From contig NZ_PVEO01000004.1 of assembly GCF_002973595.1 (NCBI RefSeq), forward strand, positions 310,001 to 374,000: DNA of 64,000 bases. The letters are read 5' to 3'. Below, one piece after another: positions 17,269-26,053 of the stretch; the stretch's first letter is position 1, and each line of letters begins with the position of its first letter. Origin of the DNA: Jejuia pallidilutea (GTDB lineage Bacteria > Bacteroidota > Bacteroidia > Flavobacteriales > Flavobacteriaceae). Made by a program: the position numbers and the translations under genes. The notes under the pieces were generated by a model that did not search any database, was not told the origin of the DNA, and saw only the letters and a list, made by a program, of their open reading frames with translations.

Positions 17269-20200
17269 TAGGAATTACAATAAGCCATAAAATAATTTTT
17301 TTTAAAATATCTAAAGCGTTATTTGTTGTAGTGTTATTTGCTTCTAGTTTTGAGGTTATTGGGCAATCTATAACTGTAAATTCTACCAATTATAAACAAA
17401 CTATAGATATGATAGGTGGCGATATGGAACGTAGTTCCAAAGCCATTCAAAATGCCCAAAATAAAGAAGATATACTTCAATGGAGTTTTGGAGACATTAA
17501 TTTTAATGTGTGTCGTGTACAATACGATAAAAACCAAGAATTAGTTGAAGGCGTTAAAAATTGGGCGTTTTACGATAAGCAAGTTGCAACTATGCAAGCT
17601 ATTAAGGCTATAAACCCAAATATTAAGTTTTTTGCTACCATGCGTTCAGATTATGATGGCTATGGCGATGATAACAATATGCCAGATTGGATTCATACCT
17701 ACAGTACCAAAGCAACCAATGTGGTAAAATATGGTATATTTTTAGCCGACTACTGTGAATATATGAGTAATCAAGGGGTACCCATTGCAATACTTTCTAC
17801 AGCAAAAGAATGGATGTGGCATGTTAGAGCCTCAGAAGCCGAAAATATTATAAATACTTTAAATACAGAACTAGATAACCGAGGTATAGAAAAACCAATA
17901 ATTATAGATCAAGGGTTTTGGAGTATTACCGCAGGGTTAACCTATTTAAATGATGTACAATCATTGGGAACAAAAGATTTATACTCGGGTTTTTGTAGTC
18001 ATAACTATTCAAACCTAGGACCTGAAAAATGGGCTGAAATTTCAAATAAGGCAAATAGTTTGGGTAAACCCATGTACGATGATGAAACCAGTACAGGTAG
18101 TGGGTCTCCAACATACGGTGAAGAAAGACCAATGTGGAAACAAATCGATGAGTATAAAGAAAAAGCGCAACGCTATGAAGCTGGGTTAAGTGGAGAAGTT
18201 TATTTTGAAATTTGGTCTAGAGGCATAGATAAAGAAACTCGCGCCATTTATTTTCCGGCAAATGGAATAGGTACCAGACTTAGAGGGTATTATATCATGA
18301 AACATTTTTCAAATAATATTTTAAATTATAATTACCTTACTGCTTCGGTAACTAGTGCATCAAATGTATATACAATAACCTTTAGAAAAGATGATAACAT
18401 AGTACTTTGGGTAATTAATGAAAGTAATACTGAATATACATTGCCTATAACAATGGATAATTCTAGTATAACAAGTGCAATTGCTACTCATTACTGGACA
18501 GACAATACACCAATTGAAGGTAAGGAAACTTCATATATAGCTTCAGGAAATACGTTTATTCCTATCGTAGAAGCAGAAAGTATGAATTGCTATATTTTTA
18601 ATGTAACTGAAGATGCTGTGGATGTTTGCAGTTTGCCTCAAACAATCTTGTATGAAGCAGAATGTTATGATGATATGCAAGGGGTGTCTACAGAAGTAAG
18701 TACCGAAGGTACCGATAATGTAACATTAATAGAGAACGGCGATTGGATTAAATTTAACGCCATCGATTTTAGCGCTGGGTTAAACAAATTTAGTGCGCGT
18801 GTTGCTAGTAATACATCTGGTGGAACCATAGAAATGCGTATGGGTAGTGTTTCAGGGACCTTAATAGGCGAACTGTCTGTAAGTAATACGGGTGGTTGGC
18901 AATCTTGGACAACACAGACTTTTGATTTTAATAGACAGAGTGGTGTACAAGATTTGTATTTGGTATTTACTGGTAATACAGGTAGTCTTTTTAATCTCAA
19001 TTGGATTATGTTAGAGGCTATTCCGCCTTCAATAAGTTTAAATATAACTGCCGGTGATGAGTCTGTTTCTTTAAATTGGACAACGAGTTATGTTCAGTTA
19101 GGAACTCAGAATATATATAGAAATACAAGTTCTGATATAGGTACACGTTCATTATTGGTAGCCGATGTTTCAGGAAACAGTTATATTGATACTTCGGTGA
19201 CCAATGATACAACATATTGGTATTGGGTTGAAGCCATTGATGAGTCGTCTACAGTAACCAATTCAGAGGGGGTTGAAGGCACTCCAACGGATCTTGAATT
19301 CGATTTAACTGGAGTTGCTATTTCTGATACTGAAATTAACCTCAGTTGGCCAGACGAAGAAAAAGTAGAAAGTGGGTTCTTGGTGGAGCGAAAAGAAGGC
19401 AATAGCGCTTACCAGGAAATTGCAAATTTGGGGCCAAATGTTTTTTCCTTTAGCGATTCTGGACTTAATCCTTTATCTACTTACACGTATCGGGTAAAGG
19501 CTTCTTATACAGATGGAAGCACTAATTATTCCTTAGAGTTGCCTATAACCACCTTCAATACAGATTACGAAACCTTAATTTTTAATACAACTGAAGACGC
19601 TTATGTAAGAGGTGGTGATCATGCAGGGCTAAATTTTGGTGGAGATACTAACCTTATTGTGAAACAGGGTAGTAATAGTAGTTTTTTCAGAAAATCGTTA
19701 TTAAAGTTTAATTTGAGTAGTGAAGATCTTGTAAACGATAACATTGGTAGGGCTGTACTTAAATTGTATGTAAATCAAGCAAATCCATGCACAATAACAG
19801 CATCTGAAATAACTGATAGTTGGTCAGAATCAACTGTTACTTGGAATTCCGCTCCCTCATCTGGGAGTGATATAGGAGCAATAGATATTTCTAATACTAC
19901 AGGGTTTTATGAATTAGATGTTACAGCTTATGTGAAGAACCAATTTGATGATGATAAAATTATTTCCATTTCAATTGAAGATTTTGGAGCATCCAATGTA
20001 AATGTTTTAATCAATAGTAAAGAAGCGACAAATAATATCCCAGAACTTGTAATTAATAAAGTAGATTATAGTGCCTTAAGTATTTCTAAGCATTCAGATT
20101 TAAACACAATAAATATTTATCCAAATCCTGTGTCAAATACTTTTAGAGTTAGTAATAGTTTAAATTCAGAAGTCGTTATTTATAATCTTTTTGGTAACCA

Positions 20201-20327
20201 AGTTTTAAAAACTAATATCACTCAAAATAATCAATCAGTAAATATTGATCATTTAACATCTGGAGTTTACTTTGTGCGAGTAAAGAAACATGGAAACCAA
20301 ACAACAACAAAAATAGTTAAGAACTAA
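17265..20327 (+). CDS. clan GH-A-like glycoside hydrolase with CBM6, FnIII and DNRLRE modules, T9SS-exported
   Basis: A 1020-residue exported enzyme. After the signal peptide (about 1-34, ending VIG/QS) comes a TIM-barrel hydrolase resembling GH30-type clan-A enzymes (about 36-450): IDMIGGDMERSS, the beta-4-like strand VPIAILSTAKEW with E182 as likely acid/base, and PMYDDETSTG with E274 as likely nucleophile. The usual Asn before the acid/base Glu is Lys here. Next are a CBM6 module (about 462-590), two fibronectin type III domains (about 595-765), a DNRLRE module (about 770-930) and a T9SS type-A domain (IYPNPVSNTF to the end). It is translationally coupled to the lyase upstream (4-base overlap). 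It is probably an endo- or exo-beta-glycosidase acting outside the cell; the exact family is unknown to me. Confidence 0.7.
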   Translation: MIGITISHKIIFFKISKALFVVVLFASSFEVIGQSITVNSTNYKQTIDMIGGDMERSSKAIQNAQNKEDILQWSFGDINFNVCRVQYDKNQELVEGVKNWAFYDKQVATMQAIKAINPNIKFFATMRSDYDGYGDDNNMPDWIHTYSTKATNVVKYGIFLADYCEYMSNQGVPIAILSTAKEWMWHVRASEAENIINTLNTELDNRGIEKPIIIDQGFWSITAGLTYLNDVQSLGTKDLYSGFCSHNYSNLGPEKWAEISNKANSLGKPMYDDETSTGSGSPTYGEERPMWKQIDEYKEKAQRYEAGLSGEVYFEIWSRGIDKETRAIYFPANGIGTRLRGYYIMKHFSNNILNYNYLTASVTSASNVYTITFRKDDNIVLWVINESNTEYTLPITMDNSSITSAIATHYWTDNTPIEGKETSYIASGNTFIPIVEAESMNCYIFNVTEDAVDVCSLPQTILYEAECYDDMQGVSTEVSTEGTDNVTLIENGDWIKFNAIDFSAGLNKFSARVASNTSGGTIEMRMGSVSGTLIGELSVSNTGGWQSWTTQTFDFNRQSGVQDLYLVFTGNTGSLFNLNWIMLEAIPPSISLNITAGDESVSLNWTTSYVQLGTQNIYRNTSSDIGTRSLLVADVSGNSYIDTSVTNDTTYWYWVEAIDESSTVTNSEGVEGTPTDLEFDLTGVAISDTEINLSWPDEEKVESGFLVERKEGNSAYQEIANLGPNVFSFSDSGLNPLSTYTYRVKASYTDGSTNYSLELPITTFNTDYETLIFNTTEDAYVRGGDHAGLNFGGDTNLIVKQGSNSSFFRKSLLKFNLSSEDLVNDNIGRAVLKLYVNQANPCTITASEITDSWSESTVTWNSAPSSGSDIGAIDISNTTGFYELDVTAYVKNQFDDDKIISISIEDFGASNVNVLINSKEATNNIPELVINKVDYSALSISKHSDLNTINIYPNPVSNTFRVSNSLNSEVVIYNLFGNQVLKTNITQNNQSVNIDHLTSGVYFVRVKKHGNQTTTKIVKN

Positions 20328-20347
20328 TTAGATTCTATAATCACAAT

Positions 20348-22786
20348 ATGAAATTATTAATTATGAGTAGTATGAAACAACTATTTACAAAAAGCATTAT
20401 TGGAGTTTTTATTTTGATGTCATTTACATTTAGTGTTCACTCACAAATTGTGGTTTCAAGTATTGCAGAACTAGCAAGTGCGGCTTCTCAATCTGGACAA
20501 ACAGTAACCATGACTCCTGGAGTTTATGAAATGGCTGATTATTTAACGCCCACGGTAATTTCTAATAACACACCGGCAGATGCATTTGGAAGAAGAGCCA
20601 TGATTCGTTTTAGTGGAAGCAACAATACGTTTGATTTTACTGGAGTAACAATTAATGTTGATACGGACTTGTTAAACGATTTAGGAGGGCATGTTATTGA
20701 ATTTCATTTAACAGGTAATTACATCAATTTTAAAGGCTTAACGGTTACAGATATTGGCAATAGTCCAACAGCCAGTGGTGGACAATCCATGACCGTGTCT
20801 GGAGACCATATCACTGTAGAAAATGTAACACTTAATATGAGCGGATCATCACCTTATGGCTATGGCGATTTGCTCGGTAAAGGAGGAGGAGCGTTAGTGC
20901 CCATGCGAAAACATAGTGGTTTATTGGTTGGAGGGCTTAATGTTAACATCATTGGGTGTTCAATATATTCAACTTCATTTGGGCATTTGTTTTTTATTCA
21001 AGGCGGTAGAAATGTGCTGTTTCAAGATTGTTACGCAGAGGCTGCTACAAGAACAACCGATGACATGCTTGCTGAAACATCAGGACCTGCATTTGATGTT
21101 GGTTTTCAAGCGGTTTATCCTAATTATAACGGAGAAAAAGTAATAACACCGGGTTATACAAAGTCGCTAAGTGAGTGTGGTTTTCGTACATATGGTTCAG
21201 GTGCTAATGGCTATAATACTGAGGGTGTAACATTTATAAATTGTATAGCTAGAAATACTCGCGTTGGTTTTGCGTTAGAAGTTGGTAGTCCACTATTAGT
21301 TCAAAATTGCGAAGCTACAGGTAACGAAGCTGGTTTTAATGTAAAAAATGTTACCATTGAAAATAGCCGTGGCGACGCTGTTAACGGGCCATTATTATAT
21401 CTATCGGGAGACGATTCTGATGTTGAATTAGAACTTATGCCAACACTTCCAACAACAACACTCCACGCAATAGCAACCATTGCAGGTAATAATCATAATG
21501 TAACACTAACAAAATGGAACGATGAAACCAGAACACAAGACCATAAAATTTTAGTTGGTGCAACCAGACCTACAGGTACAAATCCATTTTCTCCATTAGG
21601 CAGTACAGCTACCTCTGCTGTTGTCTTAAATAATTGTACCGAAATGCCTGTAGAAATACTATCAAACACAAGTTCTAGTATCATAAATACTACAGGAGCT
21701 GTTATAAATAATGGAATTGGAAATACGGTTATTACCGATTCCTGCGAGGGGATTGAAAATTTAGATTTTGATGATGGTACTTATACCTACAGGGTATTAG
21801 AAGCCAATCCTAATATATGTGAAGTAACGGGATTTGTTTCCGGTCAAGATATGGCAAACGCAATAATACCAGAACAAGCCACCAATAACTCAATTCCGTT
21901 TGATATAGTGTCTGTTGGTGTTGGTGCTTTTCAAAGTAATTCCATTATTGTTAATGTCACACTTCCTAGTGGCGTTACCAATATAGGTGCTGATGCCTTT
22001 CGTAGTTGTTCAAATTTAACAATTATAAACCTTGAAAATATCATAACCTACGGTAGCCATAGTTTTAACGGGTGTGTTAACTTAACATTAGCTTCATTGG
22101 ATTTTACGAATACAACCAATGTAGGTGATTACTGTTTTTTAAACTGCGGAAAAGTATCCTCAGTGGTTGTTCCAGGTAGCGTTATTTTAGGTGTTGGGGC
22201 ATTAAGATCTACAGGTATTACGTCTTTTACCATTCCTGATGAATGGACAGTACTCCCAGACCAAATGATAAGAGATTGTAAGTCAATTACCAATATTAAC
22301 ATTCCAAGTACAATAACCACTATGGGAGTAGCATCCTTTAGAGGTTGTACAGGTATAACAGATATACAAGTAAATTGGACTACATCCACTAGTATTCCAG
22401 ATGCAACTGTAAATAATTTATTTAGTGGTATGACTTTAAGTAATGTAAATTTATTAGTACCACCTGATACAGTTTCTTATTATGAAGCAGCACCAATTTG
22501 GACAGATTTTAATATACAACAAGGTGTATTAAGCACAAAAGAAGCAATTTTAGAAAATGGCTTTAATATATATCCTAATCCAACGGAGGGAATGGTTTAT
22601 ATTAAAAACAAACAATCAATAAACGCTACTATTTTGATTTATGATGTAAGAGGGAGTAATTTATTTAACAAAATAATAGATACTTCAGAAATTCAGATTG
22701 ATGTTTCTAGCCTATCAAAAGGGATTTACTTACTCAAAATACAAGCAGAAAACAATCAATTTGTAAAACGCATAGTAAAGCAATAA
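20348..22786 (+). CDS. beta-helix putative lyase fused to BspA-type leucine-rich repeats, T9SS-exported (paralogue 5 of 5)
   Basis: An 812-residue fusion. The signal peptide ends near VHS/QIV; the start may be ATG 20348, 20363 or 20372, the last giving the most usual signal length. Residues about 35-455 are the beta-helix with the full family signature (SSPYGYGDLLGKGGG, MRKHSGL, FGHLFFIQGGRN, SGPAFDVGF) and are closest to the copy at 3124. Residues about 475-735 are BspA-type LRR_5 repeats (GAFQSN, LPSGVTNIGADAFRSC, INIPSTITTMGVASFRGC). The end is a T9SS type-A domain (IYPNPTEGMV). So this is the extracellular member of the family, with the repeats probably binding the polymer or a cell surface. 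The same repeat unit recurs as a free-standing protein in the next gene. Confidence 0.75.
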   Translation: MKLLIMSSMKQLFTKSIIGVFILMSFTFSVHSQIVVSSIAELASAASQSGQTVTMTPGVYEMADYLTPTVISNNTPADAFGRRAMIRFSGSNNTFDFTGVTINVDTDLLNDLGGHVIEFHLTGNYINFKGLTVTDIGNSPTASGGQSMTVSGDHITVENVTLNMSGSSPYGYGDLLGKGGGALVPMRKHSGLLVGGLNVNIIGCSIYSTSFGHLFFIQGGRNVLFQDCYAEAATRTTDDMLAETSGPAFDVGFQAVYPNYNGEKVITPGYTKSLSECGFRTYGSGANGYNTEGVTFINCIARNTRVGFALEVGSPLLVQNCEATGNEAGFNVKNVTIENSRGDAVNGPLLYLSGDDSDVELELMPTLPTTTLHAIATIAGNNHNVTLTKWNDETRTQDHKILVGATRPTGTNPFSPLGSTATSAVVLNNCTEMPVEILSNTSSSIINTTGAVINNGIGNTVITDSCEGIENLDFDDGTYTYRVLEANPNICEVTGFVSGQDMANAIIPEQATNNSIPFDIVSVGVGAFQSNSIIVNVTLPSGVTNIGADAFRSCSNLTIINLENIITYGSHSFNGCVNLTLASLDFTNTTNVGDYCFLNCGKVSSVVVPGSVILGVGALRSTGITSFTIPDEWTVLPDQMIRDCKSITNINIPSTITTMGVASFRGCTGITDIQVNWTTSTSIPDATVNNLFSGMTLSNVNLLVPPDTVSYYEAAPIWTDFNIQQGVLSTKEAILENGFNIYPNPTEGMVYIKNKQSINATILIYDVRGSNLFNKIIDTSEIQIDVSSLSKGIYLLKIQAENNQFVKRIVKQ

Positions 22787-22989
22787 ATTTCTATAGCTCT
22801 AGAACCTTAGTTTACAATACTAGCGTTTGGTTATAAGTAAGAAATTAAAACTAAAAAAAAGACCTTTCACCTAAATGAGCTTTAATTTATATAGTTTGAG
22901 TAATAATTTATCAATCAAATCGATGGCTCTTAATACTTTAGACGAATAACAACATAACTAAAATTTATAACCACTAAAATTATTTAATT

Positions 22990-24150
22990 ATGAAAAAAAC
23001 ATTACAATTATTAGTTGCTTTATTAGTCACAGCAACAGCAACAACAATTAATGCGCAAGCCGTGGGAGAATCTTTTGATGACGGTAATTTTACTTATGAA
23101 ATTACAAGCACAGATGTAGGTGGAGGAGAGCCTGATGAGTGTAAAATAACTGGGTGGGTTACTTTACCGACAGCACCTGTAGATGTTGTAGTGCCAGGTA
23201 CAGCAACTTACACAGGATTCTTTCCTATTGATTATACAGTAACAGCTGTTGGTAATGGCGCTTTTAGCTGTAATCCAGCAGCAAACAGAGGTTCTGGTTT
23301 TGTGGAAAACCAAAATATTACATCAGTAACTCTACCAGCTTCGGTTACAGCGTTTGATGGTGCGCATTTTTTTAGAGAAAATCCTAACCTTACATCTATT
23401 AATCTTGAAAATATTGAAGATTTGGGTAGTAATGCCTTTGTAAACTGTGATGGGTTAACTGGAATTATAGATTTACCTGCCTGTAAAAATATTGGAGCTT
23501 ATGCTTTTTTTGACTGTAACAACATTACTGGATTGAATGCGCCAATTGTTGAATCTTGTGGTGCAGGATCTTTCTATAACATGGATGGTGTTAAAGAGTT
23601 TAATATCCCAGCAACGCTTCAAAATGTAGATAATCTATTTTTAGGTTTTAATGATGCTTTGGTTCAAGTTCAACTTAATTGGGATGCTACACAGTTAGCT
23701 GCGGTTTCTCATACAAACGATTCTAAATTTTTTAGAGGTGAATGGCTTCCAAATGGAATAGAAGGAGATGATTTTGTTGATTCTACTAAGTTAATTTATG
23801 TGCCTGTTGGTTCTAAATCTGCTTATGTAGCTCACCCTTCTTGGGGTAAATTCCCAGCTGCTAATATTATAGAAGGTACTATGCCTACCTTAAGCGTAAA
23901 TAAATTAGATGCAAAAGCTCTTGGCTTTAGTTTGTACCCAAACCCAACTAGAGGAATTGTTTCAATAAAAAACAACCAAGAAAGAAATGCTGAAGTTTCT
24001 ATTTACGATATTAATGGTAGAGTTTTATTTAGTAAAGATATAAGCAATTCAATGTCAGAAATTAATATTTCTGATTTAGCTAATGGCATTTACCTGTTCA
24101 AAGTAAAGTCTGATAGTAATGAATTTGTAAAACGTATAGTAAAACAATAA
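22990..24150 (+). CDS. BspA-type leucine-rich-repeat secreted protein, T9SS-exported
   Basis: A 386-residue secreted protein: signal peptide 1-22 (INA/QA), an N-terminal block FDDGNFTYEITST...CKITGW that matches the linker before the repeats of the upstream fusion protein (DDGTYTYRVLEA...CEVTGF), then BspA-type LRR_5 repeats (VGNGAFSC, SVTLPASVTAFDGAHFF, INLENIEDLGSNAFVNC, GAYAFFDC) and a T9SS type-A domain (LYPNPTRGIV). There is no enzymatic domain. It is likely to be a surface or released binding protein. The shared block and shared repeat type with the fusion gene 203 bases upstream indicate duplication of the repeat module. A hairpin terminator follows. What it binds cannot be told from sequence. 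Confidence 0.75.
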   Translation: MKKTLQLLVALLVTATATTINAQAVGESFDDGNFTYEITSTDVGGGEPDECKITGWVTLPTAPVDVVVPGTATYTGFFPIDYTVTAVGNGAFSCNPAANRGSGFVENQNITSVTLPASVTAFDGAHFFRENPNLTSINLENIEDLGSNAFVNCDGLTGIIDLPACKNIGAYAFFDCNNITGLNAPIVESCGAGSFYNMDGVKEFNIPATLQNVDNLFLGFNDALVQVQLNWDATQLAAVSHTNDSKFFRGEWLPNGIEGDDFVDSTKLIYVPVGSKSAYVAHPSWGKFPAANIIEGTMPTLSVNKLDAKALGFSLYPNPTRGIVSIKNNQERNAEVSIYDINGRVLFSKDISNSMSEINISDLANGIYLFKVKSDSNEFVKRIVKQ

Positions 24151-24175
24151 TTTTTATAATCAGTAACTAGTTTTT

Positions 24176-24214
24176 TAAAAAGCTGTTTCAATATTATTTT
24201 GAAACGGCTTTTTT
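24176..24214 (+). terminator. rho-independent terminator after BspA-repeat gene
   Basis: A stem of about 14 base pairs (24177-24190 with 24200-24213, one G-U pair) is followed by a T run. It closes the second PUL unit, 26 bases after the stop codon. Confidence 0.8.
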
Positions 24215-24417
24215 GTTTTAAATATTTCGCTGTATTATTTACTTAATGGAAATATCACTATTCTCTTTTAAGTGTAAATGAGCTATTATTTATAGTGAAT
24301 GCATAATTAGTTATACGTTTTGTATCTATTTTTTTTTCAAATTGCATAACATGTATTAAAATGGTAATTTTTTAATAAACCTTAGAAATTGTTTAATCAT
24401 TGTTAAGAAACAAGCAC

Positions 24418-26013
24418 ATGAAAATACGAGTTACAGTATTTGTTACATTAGTTTTTGTATTACCACAGTTGTTGCAGGCCAACGTAAAGCTAAATGCGCT
24501 TTTTTCTGATAATATGGTTGTACAGCGCAATACCGAAATACCAATTTGGGGTTGGGCAGATGTTAACGAAAATATTTATGTAGAGGCAAGTTGGGGAGAA
24601 AAAGCCCATGTTGTTACTGCTGCAGATGGAACTTGGAAAGTAAAACTAAAAACGCCACAGGCTGGTGGACCACATAAAATTGTAGTTTCAGGGAATAATA
24701 CAATTACCATTAATAACGTGTTATCTGGTGAGGTTTGGTTATGTACAGGGCAATCTAACATGGATTTTGCCATGTCTAAATTTGTAAATAACTCTAGAGA
24801 ACCAAAATATCAACCCTTAGTGGAATATGTAAGAAATGAAATAGCAACAGCTAAAGATGATTGGTTGAGGCATATTGAAGTACCACAAACTACATCGTTA
24901 CACGAAAAAAAATATAATTTTACTGGTAATTGGATTAGTGTAACCCCAGAACAAACAGGTAAAATAACTGCAACAGGCTATTTTTTTGCAAAACAGTTAC
25001 GTAAATTATTAAACGTACCTGTAGGCTTGGTAGAATGTTCCTGGGGCGGATCGCGCATACAACCTTGGCTTTCTGAAACCACTTATATGGAAGACGAAAA
25101 TCTAAAAGCGTATTTTCTGGATAGTAGAGCTAAGGCAAAAAACCAAATAGCACTTATTGAAGCTCCTAATTATGTAGATAAGGATTACGAGCGTAAGTTA
25201 AAGGTTTGGAAAAAAAACGGACAAAAGGGTAGAAAACCAAAACCAACCATAACTAACCCAAAGGACGATAGGCAGCAACCTGCTACATTATACAATGGTA
25301 TGCTTTCGTCTGTTATTCCATATAAAATTAAAGGCGCCATTTGGTACCAAGGCGAAAGTAATGCAGTATTTAAACCCAATGAATACGAGTATTACTTAAC
25401 CTCTATGATAAAAAATTGGAGGGCTGATTGGAATCAGGGCGATTTTCCTTTTTATTTTGTGCAGTTAGCCTCCTGTATAAGAGCAAACCAAGAAGCAGAT
25501 ACAGGTTGGGCTACGGTAAACGATCAAATGCGAAGAGCATTAAAAGTACCAAATACAGGAATGGCTGTGTTGTATGATATTGGGGAGGCTAAAGACATAC
25601 ATCCCCATAATAAAATGGATGTTGGCAAAAGGCTTGCTCTTTTAGCATTAAAGAAAGATTACAACTTGGTTATTCCAGCTGTTAACGGACCTCTTTACAA
25701 ATCTAAAACCATTGATGAAAATAAAATTGAAATTGAGTTTAATGAAGTAGGTTCTGGCTTAATGGTTGGTAAAAAAGTGCTTTTAAATGATGCTTACGAA
25801 ATTAACGAGCCTTTAAAATGGTTTGAAATTGCTGGTAAAGACAATATTTGGAAACCCGCTGAAGCCATAATAATTTCTAATAATAAAATTAAAGTATGGA
25901 GTGCAGAAGTGCCTAACCCAATTCATGTAAGATACGCTTGGTCTGGTAATCCAGAAGGAGCAAATTTATACAATAAAGAAGGGTTGCCAGCAGCTGTTTT
26001 TTCTACAGAATAA
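24418..26013 (+). CDS. SASA-type carbohydrate O-acetylesterase
   Basis: A 531-residue esterase of the sialate-O-acetylesterase-like SGNH family, which removes acetyl groups from sugars (sialic acid or, in PULs, commonly xylan and other plant or algal glycans). Signal peptide 1-20 (LLQA/NV). Block I is CTGQSNMDF with the nucleophile Ser at about residue 113; block III is GAIWYQGESNA; the His of the triad is in the DIHPHNK segment. A N-terminal beta-sandwich (LFSDNMVVQR...) precedes the catalytic part, as is usual. The start is the ATG at 24418, since the frame's TTG at 24400 would add residues ahead of a good signal. It begins the third PUL unit, just after a terminator. No T9SS or lipobox is seen, so it is periplasmic. 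Confidence 0.85.
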   Translation: MKIRVTVFVTLVFVLPQLLQANVKLNALFSDNMVVQRNTEIPIWGWADVNENIYVEASWGEKAHVVTAADGTWKVKLKTPQAGGPHKIVVSGNNTITINNVLSGEVWLCTGQSNMDFAMSKFVNNSREPKYQPLVEYVRNEIATAKDDWLRHIEVPQTTSLHEKKYNFTGNWISVTPEQTGKITATGYFFAKQLRKLLNVPVGLVECSWGGSRIQPWLSETTYMEDENLKAYFLDSRAKAKNQIALIEAPNYVDKDYERKLKVWKKNGQKGRKPKPTITNPKDDRQQPATLYNGMLSSVIPYKIKGAIWYQGESNAVFKPNEYEYYLTSMIKNWRADWNQGDFPFYFVQLASCIRANQEADTGWATVNDQMRRALKVPNTGMAVLYDIGEAKDIHPHNKMDVGKRLALLALKKDYNLVIPAVNGPLYKSKTIDENKIEIEFNEVGSGLMVGKKVLLNDAYEINEPLKWFEIAGKDNIWKPAEAIIISNNKIKVWSAEVPNPIHVRYAWSGNPEGANLYNKEGLPAAVFSTE

Positions 26014-26053
26014 CACCAAAAACAAATAATTAAAAATTTAATACATAGTAAAC

